NCBI RefSeq assembly: GCF_030378205.1
Contig: NZ_CP127385.1
Location: 6,860,001 to 6,924,000, forward strand
Length of the DNA stretch: 64,000 bases
Direction of reading: 5' to 3'
DNA from: Bradyrhizobium sp. NP1
Lineage (GTDB): Bacteria > Pseudomonadota > Alphaproteobacteria > Rhizobiales > Xanthobacteraceae
Shown here: piece after piece, positions 45,347 through 55,073 of the stretch
Numbering within the stretch: position 1 is the stretch's first letter
Layout: each line of letters begins with the position of its first letter
Notes under the pieces: model-generated
Database searches by the model: none
Told to the model about the DNA's origin: nothing
Seen by the model: only the letters and a program-made list of their open reading frames with translations
Made by a program: the position numbers and the translations under genes

Positions 45347-46360
45347 ATGACAAGAAACTGGACGAGACGCTCGCTCCTCGCGGGCGCGGCGGCGCTTGGA
45401 CCGGCCCTGATCGTGCGACAGGGGCGGGCCGCCGAATACGATTTCGCGCAGTATCACAACCAGGCCGCCTCGGGCACGCTGCACAAGAATCTCACCGCGA
45501 TGTGGGCGGCGATTTCGGCCGAGACCAACGGGCGGGTCCAGGCCACCGTCTACGCCGAAAACAACAAGCTGCCGGGCGGCGATCCCGACGCGCTGAAGAA
45601 GCTGATTTCGGGCGAAATCCAGTTCTTCACACTGATGGGCGGCATCATCGGCACGGTGGTGCCGGTGGCCGAAGCGCAGCAACTGCCGTTCGCCTTCAAG
45701 AGCGCCGCCGAAGCGCACACCGTGATCGACGGCGCGCTCGGCCGCTATATCGGCGAGGAGATGGCGGCCAAGGGCATGTACCTGTTTCCGATCGCGGGCT
45801 TCGACAACGGCATGCGCCAGGTTGCGGCCGTCACGCGGCCGGTGGCGCAGCCGTCCGATTTCGCAGGCATGAAGATCCGCGTGCCGCCGGGCCAGATGAT
45901 GATCGACACCTTCAGCGCGTTCGGCGCGCAGCCGGTGACGACCAGCGCCAACCAGATCTACGACGCGCTCAAGAGCGGCAAGGTCGAAGCGCAGGAAAAT
46001 CCGCTGGCGATCCTCGAAGGCTTCAAGCTCTACGAGCTCGTCAAGTATGTCAGCCTCACCAACCACATGTGGTCCGGCTTCAACGAGATGGCGCATCTGG
46101 CGACCTGGAAGGCGCTGCCCGACGACATCAAGGCCACCATCGAGCGCAACGTCACCAAATACGTCCGCCTGCAGCGCCAGGACCAGGCGGCGCTGAACGC
46201 GTCGCTGCGGGATGATTTTGCAAGACGCGGCCTGTTGTTCAACGAGGTCGACCAGACCGCCTTCCGCGCCCGCCTTCCTTCCGTCTATGCGACCTGGAAG
46301 GAGAAGCTCGGCGCCAAATGCTGGTCGCTGCTCGAGGCCGAGGTCGGCAAGCTCGGCTGA
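45347..46360 (+). CDS. TRAP transporter substrate-binding protein (DctP family), orphan
   Basis: A 337-residue periplasmic binding protein. It has a twin-arginine-type signal (TRRSLLAGAAALGPALIV, residues 6-23). The DctP fold is recognisable by GGDPDALKKLISGEIQFFTL, GMKIRVPPGQMMIDTFSAFG (the conserved Arg that binds carboxylates) and GKVEAQENPLAILEGFKLYE. GGGAGGAG precedes ATG 45347. The membrane subunits DctQ and DctM are not adjacent on either side, so they must be encoded elsewhere or the protein has another role. Confidence 0.9.
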   Translation: MTRNWTRRSLLAGAAALGPALIVRQGRAAEYDFAQYHNQAASGTLHKNLTAMWAAISAETNGRVQATVYAENNKLPGGDPDALKKLISGEIQFFTLMGGIIGTVVPVAEAQQLPFAFKSAAEAHTVIDGALGRYIGEEMAAKGMYLFPIAGFDNGMRQVAAVTRPVAQPSDFAGMKIRVPPGQMMIDTFSAFGAQPVTTSANQIYDALKSGKVEAQENPLAILEGFKLYELVKYVSLTNHMWSGFNEMAHLATWKALPDDIKATIERNVTKYVRLQRQDQAALNASLRDDFARRGLLFNEVDQTAFRARLPSVYATWKEKLGAKCWSLLEAEVGKLG

Positions 46361-46578
46361 TCCGCCGCAGCGCCTCACCGTGCGGGCGCAACGCGCGCGC
46401 ATGGTGAATCCCGGCTTAATATCCGTGCTGCAAATTGAACCGCCAGCGCGCAATCGCGAGCTGCGCGGTTTACCCGAATTTATAGGGAGCCATGCTCAAG
46501 TGCGGCGAGCCATCGGCGCGCTGCGCGCCGTTTTCGCCCGCCCGATCGGGCCAAGACCCAAAGACAAGCCGAGAGCCG

Positions 46579-48078
46579 ATGTCCCTTTCCATTACCCACA
46601 ACCTCGCCGTCCGCGCCGCGCCGCGCGGCCTGATCGCGTTCTGCGCCGGCGCCGGCGCCTATCTGTTCTATCTGTCGATCGGCGAGATCCTGCTGCGGGA
46701 CTCCGACACCTACTGGCAGACCAGGGTCGGGCAATGGATCCTCGAGCATGGCGCGATGCCCTACACGGACGTCTTTTCGTTCACGCGAGCCGGCGAGCCG
46801 TGGATCTCGAGCTCCTGGCTTGCGCAGGTGCTGTACGCGCTGGTGCATCAGGGACCAGACTGGGCCGGAGCCGTCGTCCTGACGTCGCTGGCGATCGGCG
46901 CGACCGCCGCGGTCTTCCTGCACTGCCTGGAGCCCTACTTCGATTCCGCGCGCGCGATCCTGATCGCGACGGCGGCGCTGCTGCTGTCGACCACGCACTT
47001 CCTGGCGCGGCCACACATGCTGGCGCTGCCCGTGATGCTCGCTTTCATCGGCGGGCTTATGGCGGCCGCCGACCGCAGCAAAGCGCCGTCATGGTGGCTG
47101 CTGCCGTTGATGGCGCTGTGGGCCAATCTGCATGGCGGCTTCGTGCTCGGACTGGCACTGATCGGACCGATCGGGCTTGAGGCGCTGTGGAGCGCCGAGC
47201 CGACGCGACGCCTTGCGCTTGCCGTGCGATGGGCGCTGTTCGGGCTGGCGGCGCTTGCGGCAAGCTGCTGCACGCCCTACGGACCCGAGACGCTGCTCGG
47301 CGCCGCGAAGATCCTCAACCTCGGCAAGCTGCTGTCGCTGATCTGGGAATGGCGGCCGGCCGATTTCAGCACGTTCAGCTTCTTCGAAGCCGCCCTGCTC
47401 GGCCTGATCGGGCTCACCTTCTATCGCGGGCTGACGCTGTCGGTGCCGCGCATCCTGCTGCTGCTCGGCCTGATCTGGATGGCGCTGACGCATGTGCGCA
47501 ACATCGAGGTGTTCGCCTTCGTCGCGCCGCTCGTGCTGGCGAAGCCGATCGCCGAACAATGGGGCGGCGGCAAACAGGTCCGCGAGACCGAGGCGAAATC
47601 CTGGTCCTTCGTCACCGTCGTCGCGGCGCTGACGATCAGTGCGGCCGCATGGGCGACGACCGCGTCGTTCACGGCGCATCATCCCTTCGAATTCCTGCCG
47701 CAGCAGACCCCGGTCGCCGCGGTCGATCTGCTGCGCGAGCGCGGCGCCAAACGGATCTTCAGCACCGCACCGTTCGGCGGCTACCTGATCGCGCGCGACA
47801 TGAAGGCCTTCATCGACGGCCGCGCCGAGCTCTACGGCGAAAAATTCGTGCTGGACTATTTCGACGCGGTCGAGGCCAGCAAGGTCGGGACCCTGCTGCA
47901 TCTGCTCGAGGAATACCGGATCGACGCCACGCTGCTGAACGCCACCTCGCCGGCAGCGCAGGTGCTGGATCACACCGAAGGCTGGAAGCGGCTGTACAAG
48001 GACGACATCGCCGTGATCCATGTCCGCGACAACGGCCCGCGGGCCGATTCGTCCGCGCCCGCCGCGCCGCGCAACTGA
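46579..48078 (+). CDS. polytopic membrane protein of unknown function
   Basis: A 499-residue inner-membrane protein with about ten hydrophobic segments and a C-terminal soluble domain of about 125 residues. Conserved-looking loops are LLRDSDTYWQTRVGQWILEH and GEPWISSSWLAQVLYALVHQ near the N-terminus, with acidic residues in the first periplasmic loop (DSDTYW). This pattern recalls GT-C-type membrane glycosyltransferases, where an acidic first loop is catalytic. ATG 46579 begins MSLSITHN; upstream in-frame codons are less protein-like. The glycosyltransferase idea is inference. Confidence 0.75.
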   Translation: MSLSITHNLAVRAAPRGLIAFCAGAGAYLFYLSIGEILLRDSDTYWQTRVGQWILEHGAMPYTDVFSFTRAGEPWISSSWLAQVLYALVHQGPDWAGAVVLTSLAIGATAAVFLHCLEPYFDSARAILIATAALLLSTTHFLARPHMLALPVMLAFIGGLMAAADRSKAPSWWLLPLMALWANLHGGFVLGLALIGPIGLEALWSAEPTRRLALAVRWALFGLAALAASCCTPYGPETLLGAAKILNLGKLLSLIWEWRPADFSTFSFFEAALLGLIGLTFYRGLTLSVPRILLLLGLIWMALTHVRNIEVFAFVAPLVLAKPIAEQWGGGKQVRETEAKSWSFVTVVAALTISAAAWATTASFTAHHPFEFLPQQTPVAAVDLLRERGAKRIFSTAPFGGYLIARDMKAFIDGRAELYGEKFVLDYFDAVEASKVGTLLHLLEEYRIDATLLNATSPAAQVLDHTEGWKRLYKDDIAVIHVRDNGPRADSSAPAAPRN

Positions 48079-48118
48079 GCGCGGCCGCGATGGCTGCTCG
48101 CACCGAAGCCATCGCGTT

Positions 48119-48523
48119 CTAGCGCTTCTCCTTGCGGATCACGAATTTCAGTCCGGACCAGACGTCATCGACCGCACATACCTTGACGTCGACCAGGCCG
48201 AGCGGCAGCGCGGTGTCGCGCACGACGACGTCGGAAAGATCGGTCGCAACGCCGCTCGCCTTTTTCGGCCACGACACCCACACCATGCCGTCGGGCACGA
48301 TCGCGTCGCGGCAGGCGATGAGCCGCGCGCCGAGTCCGGCCGCGTCACGCGCGAACAGATGCACCATGTCGAGCGGCGCCTTCAGACGCGTGACGATCTT
48401 TACGTCATCAGGCAATTCGCCGACCACATCGCGATAGGCCTTGGGCGCATGGTCTACAAAAATGCGAAAGCCCGGCTTGATGCCGAGCTTTTGCGTGAGT
48501 GATTTGCCGGAATAGCCGGCCAT
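48119..48523 (-). CDS. DUF3052 family protein
   Basis: A 134-residue soluble protein: MAGYSGKSLTQKLGIKPGFR, VHLFARDAAGLGARL and GMVWVSWPKKASGVATDLSD, the DUF3052 pattern. The last part (VCAVDDVWSGLKFVIRKEKR) is also conserved. Function unknown. ATG 48523 starts the domain; a far longer in-frame extension is an antisense-like Arg/Pro-rich stretch over ftsH and was discarded. It lies 71 bases after ftsH, separated from it by a palindrome. Confidence 0.87.
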   Translation of the reverse strand: MAGYSGKSLTQKLGIKPGFRIFVDHAPKAYRDVVGELPDDVKIVTRLKAPLDMVHLFARDAAGLGARLIACRDAIVPDGMVWVSWPKKASGVATDLSDVVVRDTALPLGLVDVKVCAVDDVWSGLKFVIRKEKR

Positions 48524-48529
48524 CGTCAG

Positions 48530-48576
48530 AGCATGATCCGGAAAAGTGGAAACCGGTTTTCCGAAAAGATCATGCT
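48530..48576. repeat. RIME-like palindrome between ftsH and the DUF3052 gene
   Basis: Outer arms AGCATGATC / GATCATGCT and inner arms CGGAAAA / TTTTCCG, with the centre GTGGAAACCGG. The core AGTGGAAACCGGTT is shared with the element at 29308 (AGTGGATACCGGTT). This is a typical rhizobial dispersed palindrome. Confidence 0.85.
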
Positions 48577-48594
48577 CAAACCAAGATCCAGCGC

Positions 48595-50517
<1,923 letters not shown>

Positions 50518-50746
50518 TGATCTTCCTTCGTGGTCGCGCGGATCGCGGCCGTCTTGTCCTCTTGGACGAATGCCTGGGTGACCACGAGAGAATCCCCCCG
50601 CTCGACCAAATTACAATTTAGGTGCCGCGCGCCCTGCTGCCAAGAGAACGATATCCGACTATTTAGCCCAGTTTAGCGCAATTCCGGCTCAAATAATGGC
50701 ACTGAAAACCCGTGTTTTCCGGGTGGTTAAGGCCGTTTCGCAGCAG

Positions 50747-51766
50747 CTAGCGTCGCGGGCGGCGAACTGGCGCAGGCAAGATGCGAACCCGTCCCCGCGC
50801 ATGGCTGACCACGGCCCCGGCCAGGGTCTGTTTCAGGCCCGCTCCAGCCGACACCGCCTGGTCGAGCGCCGCCAGAAGCGCCTCGACCTTGCCGAGTTCC
50901 GCCGGCCCTTCGTGGCCGGAGCGGTCGATCGCGCGCTTGAGCAGCCGCAGGCGGATCTCCTCGGGCAAGCCCGCGAAGGCGGCCGCATCGAAGCCGGGAC
51001 CAGCCACGGCGCAGTCCTTCAGCGCCAGGTAGCGCTCGGCCCCGTCGGCGAGGATCTCGATCGCCGCATTGGCCCGCGCCAGCCGGCTCGCGAGCCGCGA
51101 CAGGCTCCGCGCATCACCGCCCTCGGCGGCGAGCGCCGGCAGCAACGCGCGCAGCCGCGGCCGGGTGAAGGCGGTGTCGCGGTTGGTGGGATCGTTGGCA
51201 AAACCGATGCCGGCCCGCGACAACGTCGCGACGAGCCGCGACTTCGGCACGTCGAGCAGGGGCCGGGCCAGCAGAAAGCCCTCGCGCTCGCTCTGTTGCG
51301 CCATCGCGGCGAGCCCGGCAATGCCGCTGCCGCGCAACAGCCGCATCAGGAGCGTCTCGGCCTGGTCGTCGCGGGTATGGGCGGTCACGACATGGCTGGC
51401 GCCGGCGCGCCGTGCGGCCTGTGCCAGCAGCCGATAGCGCGCCTCGCGCGCCGCCGCCGGCACCCCTCGCCTCGGCTTGGCCCCGCGCCAGCGCAGGGTG
51501 CGGTGCTCGAGATCGAGCGCGCGGGCGAGCCGCTTGACCTCGCGCGCCTCGCGCGCGGCTTCCGGCCGCAGTCCGTGGTCGATCGTGACCGCGACGAGCC
51601 GCGGCCCGCGGACCAGCCCCTTGCGCCAGCGTGCCGCGAGCCACATCAGCGCCACCGAGTCCGGGCCGCCCGACACCGCGAGCACAAGCGCGGGCGCGCG
51701 CCTGAAATCCGCAAACAGGTGCCGCGCCTCCTGCGCCGGGATCGGGGAATTGTCGTCGTCACGCAT
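50747..51766 (-). CDS. tilS: tRNA(Ile)-lysidine synthase TilS
   Basis: A 339-residue enzyme that adds lysine to C34 of the tRNA-Ile2 anticodon using ATP. The PP-loop AVSGGPDSVALMWLAARW, VTIDHGLRPEAA and VVTAHTRDDQAETLLMRLLR are diagnostic. This is the short form, lacking the long C-terminal domains of E. coli TilS, usual for alphaproteobacteria. It lies between cpoB and ftsH, all on one strand. Confidence 0.95.
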   Translation of the reverse strand: MRDDDNSPIPAQEARHLFADFRRAPALVLAVSGGPDSVALMWLAARWRKGLVRGPRLVAVTIDHGLRPEAAREAREVKRLARALDLEHRTLRWRGAKPRRGVPAAAREARYRLLAQAARRAGASHVVTAHTRDDQAETLLMRLLRGSGIAGLAAMAQQSEREGFLLARPLLDVPKSRLVATLSRAGIGFANDPTNRDTAFTRPRLRALLPALAAEGGDARSLSRLASRLARANAAIEILADGAERYLALKDCAVAGPGFDAAAFAGLPEEIRLRLLKRAIDRSGHEGPAELGKVEALLAALDQAVSAGAGLKQTLAGAVVSHARGRVRILPAPVRRPRR

Positions 51767-51852
51767 GGCGGTTCGGGCTCAAAAGCACGACAAGCCTAGC
51801 GCGGAACGAGAAAAATCGAAAAGCGGCTGGCCGGCGCACCGGCCCGGCCGCC

Positions 51853-52980
51853 TCAGCACTTGTCCTTCTTCTGCTCGCGGTCGACGGCGGCTTTGACGCC
51901 TGCGGAAGCGCGCGGATATTTCCGCATCACCTCGCCGAACGCGGCGCAGGCCGCTTCCTTCTCCTTGAGCGCGGCGAGCGACTGGCCGAGCCGCAAAAGC
52001 GCATCCGGCGCCTTGGCCGACTTGTCGTATTTGGTCGTGACCGCCAGGAAGGCCTCTGCCGCGTCGCGATATTGCTGACGCTGGAACAGGCTTTCGCCGA
52101 GCCAGTATTGCGAATCCGCGACCAGCGGATCGCTTGGATATTTCTGCGCGAAATTGCGCATGGTCTGTTCGGCGAGCGCATAATCCTTGCGCTGGACGTA
52201 GCCGATGCCGAGGTCGAACTCGTCGCGCGGCGAGTTGGAGGGCGGCAAGGTGGCTAGTCCGCCGGCTGCGTTGGGGTTGCCGGCAGGTGGCGGCCCGCCT
52301 TGCGGATAGCGCGGCGCGGTGTTGGCGAGATCGAGCGGCTCCCCTGCCCCGCGTCCGCCGGGTGCCCCGACCTGGGGCTGCGCCGACATCGGGAGCTGTC
52401 CGCCGCCGAGCGCCTGCGGCGCGCCGGGCGCGCTCGGGTTCTGGCTGGGATCGAACGCATCGCCGCGCCGCCTGACGCCGCCCTGCGCCGACGACGCTGA
52501 CGGTTCTTGGACGATCGGCGCTGGCGAAGCGATCTGCTGCTGCGGGTAGGCGGGCTGCTGGCCATACCCTTGTTGCGGCTGACCATAACCTTGCTGCGGT
52601 TGTCCGTAGCCCTGTTGCGGCTGGCCGTAGCCCGGCTGCGCCGGCTGGCCGTAACCGGCCCCCTGCTGGACCGGCGGCTGGCCATAGCCAGGCGCGGCCG
52701 CGACGCCGGGCTGTCCGGCCGGCCGCGGCGCACCGGGCGCGGCCTGCGCGCCGTCGCCGAGCTGGCGCAACCGCTCCTCGAGCTGGCGGTTGCGGTACTG
52801 CAGCTCCTCGTTCTGGCCGGTCAGCTTGCGCAGCTGCTCTTCCAGCCGCTGGACGCGCATTTCGGCGTCGGAGTCGTCCGCCTGCGCAAAGGCGTTCGAC
52901 ATGAAGGCGGCCTGCGATGTGACTGCAAGCGCCGCGGCAATCGCCACGGCACGGCTAACCCTATGAAATGAGGATGACAT
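51853..52980 (-). CDS. cpoB: Tol-Pal system protein CpoB (YbgF)
   Basis: A 375-residue periplasmic protein that links Tol-Pal with peptidoglycan synthesis in division. Signal peptide residues 1-32 (ends NAFA). A trimerising coiled coil follows (MRVQRLEEQLRKLTGQNEEL). Then comes a long Gly/Gln/Tyr/Pro linker with tandem YGQPQQG units (about residues 115-150). The C-terminal TPR domain starts DLGIGYVQRKDYALAEQTMR. The linker is unusually long and low in complexity. It lies downstream of pal, with a structured 370-base spacer. Confidence 0.92.
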   Translation of the reverse strand: MSSSFHRVSRAVAIAAALAVTSQAAFMSNAFAQADDSDAEMRVQRLEEQLRKLTGQNEELQYRNRQLEERLRQLGDGAQAAPGAPRPAGQPGVAAAPGYGQPPVQQGAGYGQPAQPGYGQPQQGYGQPQQGYGQPQQGYGQQPAYPQQQIASPAPIVQEPSASSAQGGVRRRGDAFDPSQNPSAPGAPQALGGGQLPMSAQPQVGAPGGRGAGEPLDLANTAPRYPQGGPPPAGNPNAAGGLATLPPSNSPRDEFDLGIGYVQRKDYALAEQTMRNFAQKYPSDPLVADSQYWLGESLFQRQQYRDAAEAFLAVTTKYDKSAKAPDALLRLGQSLAALKEKEAACAAFGEVMRKYPRASAGVKAAVDREQKKDKC

Positions 52981-53076
52981 TTTGTCCTGACGACGAGTTG
53001 TCCTGACCCGGAGATCGGCGCGACAAGCGCCGCAGATTGCGGAAGGGGTACGCCAAAAATGTGACTAGAACCCACC

Positions 53077-53123
53077 TTCCGAAGTTCGCATACGCAGCCG
53101 CACCCCCTAGACGAACTTCGGAA
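53077..53123. repeat. inverted repeat 1 in the pal-cpoB spacer
   Basis: Arms TTCCGAAGTTCG (53077-53088) and CGAACTTCGGAA (53112-53123), perfect, with a 23-base loop. No T-run follows on either strand. Confidence 0.8.
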
Positions 53124-53153
53124 ACCAAAGGGTAGCAGCAACTTTATGATTCC

Positions 53154-53227
53154 GGTGTCGTTTTTCGATTTGAAGTTCCTGACGGAATTCACCGCATACG
53201 ATACAGGAACTTGAAATCGACGGCACC
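53154..53227. repeat. inverted repeat 2 in the pal-cpoB spacer
   Basis: The left arm from 53154 contains CGATTTGAAGTTCCTG; the right arm, 53204-53227, contains CAGGAACTTGAAATCG. 15 of 16 core bases match, and GGTG/CACC extends the arms outward past a short T bulge. The loop is about 22 bases. Confidence 0.8.
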
Positions 53228-53349
53228 AGAAACAAACACGGCCTTTGACGTGCTGATCAAATGACTCGCCGATCAAATGACCCGCCGATCAAAACAAACC
53301 GGCGCCCGAAGGCGCCGGAAACCGAAGGTCAAATCGAGCGGCCTGCGCG

Positions 53350-53838
53350 TCAGGAACTGGCGTTCAGCACGGTGACGGCGCGGCGGTTCTGCGACCAGCA
53401 GGAAATGTCGTTGCAGACCGCGACCGGGCGCTCCTTGCCATAGGAGATGGTGCGCATGCGGTTCGGATCGATACCGCGCGACGCCAGGAAGCTGCGCACC
53501 GACTGGGCACGGCGGGCGCCGAGCGCGATGTTGTATTCGCGGGTGCCGCGTTCGTCGGCATGGCCCTCGATGGTGAAGGTGTAGCGCGGATAGGTCTGGA
53601 GCCACTGCGCCTGCTTGTCCAGGGTCGCGATCGCCTGCGGGGTCAGATCGGTCTGGTCGCTCTCGAAGAACACGCGGTCGCCGACATTGACCACGAAATC
53701 CTGCTGGCTGCCCGGGGTCGCAGCGCTCGCCATGGCGTCGGCACCGAGATTCTTGTTGGCGCAGGCGCCCATCGACAGGGCCACTGCCAGCACCGCAGCC
53801 AGCTTCAACCCCTGGAGGATACGCATCTGGTATTTCAT
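53350..53838 (-). CDS. pal: peptidoglycan-associated lipoprotein Pal
   Basis: A 162-residue outer-membrane lipoprotein that anchors the envelope to peptidoglycan. The lipobox lies at ALSMGACANKN (lipidated Cys about residue 26). The OmpA-type domain follows: VFFESDQTDLTPQAIATLDK, FTIEGHADERGTREYNIALG and RMRTISYGKERP, with the Asp and Arg that bind diaminopimelate. ATG 53838 is chosen for the signal peptide. Unlike the usual arrangement, pal is not directly next to tolB here. Confidence 0.94.
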   Translation of the reverse strand: MKYQMRILQGLKLAAVLAVALSMGACANKNLGADAMASAATPGSQQDFVVNVGDRVFFESDQTDLTPQAIATLDKQAQWLQTYPRYTFTIEGHADERGTREYNIALGARRAQSVRSFLASRGIDPNRMRTISYGKERPVAVCNDISCWSQNRRAVTVLNASS

Positions 53839-54164
53839 TCCGGAGCCTCCAACGCTCACGTTTTTTACTGCTATCCGGTCTACAGGGGGTTGGTTAAGCG
53901 AACGTTCCGTCAACCTTGACGGGGTCTTGCCAGACCCGGTCAAATGCCCCCGATCCACGAAAAGCGGCCGCGATAGTTAATGATTTGTAAATGTGGCGCG
54001 AGGGTGAAGGCAAGCCGCCCGGCCCCCGGAAATGCGTGGAAATGAACGGCTTTTCGCCGATTTTCCAGCACCTGAGTGGATCAGGCCACAGCGCTGAAGC
54101 CGGCTGCGGAGGCTCAATGGGCACCGGCGCGCCAAAAGCGCCTTGCCCAGCCCGGTCCGGGACT
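53839..54164. other. intergenic region upstream of pal
   Basis: About 326 bases, no gene seen. Since the neighbouring upstream gene is not a tol gene, this stretch should hold an independent promoter for pal-cpoB. AT-rich sequence near 53970-53995 (GATAGTTAATGATTTGTAAA) is the likeliest place. Confidence 0.45.
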
Positions 54165-54902
54165 TCAGGGAACGATCGTGGCCGCGCGGGTGTCGGCGGC
54201 GATCACGAAGGGCTCATCATGCGTCCGCTCGAACAGCATGCGGCGCTCGAAAGCGCTGGAGCGCATCATCGGGTAGCGATCGAACACCTTGTCGCGGAAT
54301 GTCGGAAAATCGGCCGCCATCAATCCGACCGGCTTCAGGAGGCCGGGGAACAGCCGTGGCTCGGCGATGGTCTCGTGCAGGAAGACCCTGCGATAAAACC
54401 CCTGATGCTCGGGACGGACGATGGCGAGGCCGAGATCGGCCTTGAAGTACTCGCACGCCATGTAAGCCAGACGCACCGTGAGATAGGGCAGTTCCGGAAA
54501 CCGCTTGGCCTTGTCGGGTTCCGCCACGAAGCGCGCGGGATCGACGATGACCTCGCCGCGATCGAGGCGCGGGTGAAGGATTTCGCCGAAGGCCTCGGCC
54601 GAACATGACTGGCGCCATTCGGAGGTCAGCACGCTGATGCGCAGCGAGCTCAAGAGCTCTCCGTAGAGATAGACCCCGAATGTCCAGGAATTGGGCAAAT
54701 CGTCATATTGATCGGTGACACGCTGCTCGACCGATTCCTTGACGGCACCTTCGCGCAAATAGGCCCGATAGCGCAGCCCGTAGATCTCTTCCTTTTCGGC
54801 TGATGTCTGCGCGAGGCGGTAGTCGACCTGGTTCAGCAGTTCTGTCGGACGTGGAATCACCCGGCTCGGTGCCTCAGCGTGGACCTTCGTACTATGCTTC
54901 AT
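54165..54902 (-). CDS. FeeM-like N-acyl amino acid synthase / GNAT-type acyltransferase
   Basis: A 245-residue protein related to the LuxI/FeeM branch of the GNAT fold. RLAQTSAEKEEIYGLRYRAY is the N-terminal signature. DQYDDLPNSWTFGVYLYGEL, SLRISVLTS, EVIVDPARFVAEPDKAKRFP and the C-terminal SSAFERRMLFER fit the family. FeeM enzymes join a fatty acyl chain from acyl carrier protein to an amino acid such as Tyr. The product is inferred only. It sits next to a GGDEF-EAL protein and a desaturase, inside a gap in the tol-pal cluster. Confidence 0.7.
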   Translation of the reverse strand: MKHSTKVHAEAPSRVIPRPTELLNQVDYRLAQTSAEKEEIYGLRYRAYLREGAVKESVEQRVTDQYDDLPNSWTFGVYLYGELLSSLRISVLTSEWRQSCSAEAFGEILHPRLDRGEVIVDPARFVAEPDKAKRFPELPYLTVRLAYMACEYFKADLGLAIVRPEHQGFYRRVFLHETIAEPRLFPGLLKPVGLMAADFPTFRDKVFDRYPMMRSSAFERRMLFERTHDEPFVIAADTRAATIVP

Positions 54903-55073
54903 TCGCGGTTCTCGACAACTTCCGAGCGAGTATCAAAAAGTTAACAGCTTCTTAACAGATTTGCAAAGCAATCACCGGATTAGGGTTAACCCGCAAAACC
55001 ACGGACAACCGCGCGAGAAAAATCTTCTCCGGGGTCGGCGGTCTTCAGAAAGCGGTGTTCGGAAGGAGATGCT

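Larger units (their letters stand above)
52981..53349. other. spacer between pal and cpoB carrying two large inverted repeats
   Basis: No gene seen. It carries a perfect 12-bp inverted repeat at 53077-53123 and a second, imperfect ~24-28-bp inverted repeat at 53154-53227. Such a long structured spacer inside a normally compact operon suggests an inserted element or an RNA processing/attenuation region. Confidence 0.6.
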
